A DNA stretch of 64,000 nucleotides from Ignavibacteria bacterium (GTDB lineage Bacteria; Bacteroidota; Ignavibacteria; Kapaibacteriales; Kapaibacteriaceae). The notes beneath the pieces are model-generated. The model ran no database searches and was not told the origin of the DNA. It was given only the letters and a program-made list of their open reading frames with translations. The DNA lies in NCBI GenBank assembly GCA_015709655.1, contig CP054181.1:1422207-1486206 (forward strand). Direction: 5' to 3'. Both the position numbers and the translations under genes were made by a program. Below, piece after piece: positions 62,972-64,000 of this stretch (positions are counted from its first letter, which is position 1; each line of letters starts with the position of its first letter).

Positions 62972-64000
62972 CTAACGCACCTTGAATGTTGCCATAGTAA
63001 TGATGGCCAGCATAACAGCAATTATGTAAAATCGGGTAACAATTTTGGATTCATGCCATCCTTTTTTCTCAAAGTGGTGGTGAAGTGGAGCCATAAGGAA
63101 CAGGCGCCGACCCTCACCGTATCTGCGGCGGGTGTACTTATACCACGTAACCTGAAGAATAACCGAAACAGTTTCTGCAAAAAATATCCCTCCCAAAATG
63201 GGCAGCAGAAACTCTTTTTTAATGAGAACGCATAAAACACCAATTGCCCCACCTAAAGCAAGCGATCCGGTGTCGCCCATGAATACCTGGGCAGGATAGG
63301 CATTATACCATAAAAACCCCATTGATGCACCAACAATGGCAGCACAAAAAATCACTAACTCATCGGTACCCCTAAGGTGCATGATGTTCAGATAATCGGC
63401 AAAAAAGGCATTGCCTGAAAAGTATGCAATAACAGCAAGTGCAAGGGCACTTATCCCAACCGTACCAATACATAACCCGTCAAGACCATCAGTGAGATTC
63501 ACGGCATTCGAAGTGGCAGTAATTACAAATACAACCATGGGGATATAAAACCAGCCAAAATCAAAATTCACCATTTTCTCAAATGGGACGGTCGTAAGAG
63601 AGCTTACGTCACGCAACGAACTGCTAAACCATTCCGGCATAAAAGTTAGAGCACAGCCCACCATCAGGCTGACAACAACCTGTCCAAGAAGTTTGTATTT
63701 ACCTATCAAACCGTTTGGCAGTTTTCGTACAACCTTCAAATAATCGTCGGTAAACCCAACAATTCCAAGTAAACCGGTTGTAGCAACAACGGTAATAACG
63801 TACATGTTGTCTACCCGGCCCAGCAGCAGGGTTGGGATCAGCACTGCTGCAAGAACGATTATTCCTCCCATGGTTGGCGTACCTGCTTTTGTGCTGTGAT
63901 GCCCCACACCCTGAAGTTCTCTCTTGGCCTGTTCACCAATCTGAATTCGTTTAAGGAGGGCAATCAACTTGGGTCCGACAAGAATTGCGATCAGCAACGC
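62972..64000 (-). CDS. mraY: Phospho-N-acetylmuramoyl-pentapeptide-transferase (5' end outside the window)
   Basis: MraY moves phospho-MurNAc-pentapeptide to undecaprenyl phosphate, making lipid I in the inner membrane. The visible 343 codons lack the N-terminus, which lies past the right edge. Signatures: KAGTPTMGGIIVL, the catalytic VGFTDDYLKV, AVNLTDGLDGL with further catalytic Asp, AQVFMGDTGSLALGG, and FLMAPLHHHFEKKGWHE near the C-terminus, with about ten membrane helices in total. The gene normally belongs to the dcw cell-wall cluster followed by murD; here ispD follows instead. Confidence 0.95.
   Translation of the reverse strand, partial: ALLIAILVGPKLIALLKRIQIGEQAKRELQGVGHHSTKAGTPTMGGIIVLAAVLIPTLLLGRVDNMYVITVVATTGLLGIVGFTDDYLKVVRKLPNGLIGKYKLLGQVVVSLMVGCALTFMPEWFSSSLRDVSSLTTVPFEKMVNFDFGWFYIPMVVFVITATSNAVNLTDGLDGLCIGTVGISALALAVIAYFSGNAFFADYLNIMHLRGTDELVIFCAAIVGASMGFLWYNAYPAQVFMGDTGSLALGGAIGVLCVLIKKEFLLPILGGIFFAETVSVILQVTWYKYTRRRYGEGRRLFLMAPLHHHFEKKGWHESKIVTRFYIIAVMLAIITMATFKVR

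Overview
The window is a bacterial chromosome segment of roughly mid-40s percent GC (judged by eye), densely packed with genes. I see no tRNA, rRNA, CRISPR array, insertion sequence or prophage. Eight proteins end in a type IX secretion (T9SS/Por) type C-terminal sorting domain, and most exported proteins have Gln right after the predicted signal-peptidase cut. A branched-chain 2-oxoacid dehydrogenase E1 with fused alpha and beta parts and an IcmF-type mutase are also present. Together these point to the Bacteroidota/Chlorobiota (FCB) group. Clear Shine-Dalgarno sequences (GGAGG, AGAGGAG, AAGGA) at many starts and the moderate GC favour an Ignavibacteria/Kapabacteria-like lineage over classical Bacteroidia. 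The placement is inference.

Layout. 1-5.5 kb: a methyltransferase, three glycosyltransferases (two GT2, one GT9), an outer-membrane protein and a small T9SS protein, probably for surface glycan assembly. 5.5-19 kb: a co-directional run of four T9SS cargo proteins, including a 2,341-residue beta-helix giant, ending at a strong terminator; a TPR membrane protein lies upstream. 20-25.7 kb: threonine dehydratase, gatB, ilvE and a fused 2-oxoacid dehydrogenase E1. 26-33.4 kb: a T9SS propeller protein, then an IcmF-type acyl-CoA mutase split into two genes with a DUF4397 lipoprotein gene between them. 33.5-42 kb: a beta-CASP nuclease-like protein, three exported proteins in a row, a glutaminyl-peptide cyclotransferase and an L,D-transpeptidase-like lipoprotein.

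42-51 kb: rarA, a four-gene envelope operon (barrel protein, two lipoproteins, exported ankyrin protein), a NYN/cold-shock fusion, an aminotransferase, M16 and M42 peptidases, and dps. 51-57 kb: serS, mnmG, a GNAT acetyltransferase and mnmE. Two parS-type sites (one exact, one with a single change) lie just upstream of mnmG, and a 440-base non-coding stretch with DnaA-box-like sequences lies about 3.4 kb away, so this part of the window is probably near the replication origin. 57-64 kb: birA, coaX, an isoaspartyl peptidase, an Omp85 protein, a DUF2795 protein, ispD and the 3' part of mraY.

How the genes may work together: IlvE, the E1 protein and the split mutase can be read as a route linking valine, isobutyryl-CoA and butyryl-CoA. 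The cyclotransferase could cap the N-terminal Gln of the many exported proteins encoded around it. The most notable items are the split mutase with an inserted lipoprotein gene, the parS pair with the candidate origin, and the Gln-plus-cyclotransferase pattern.
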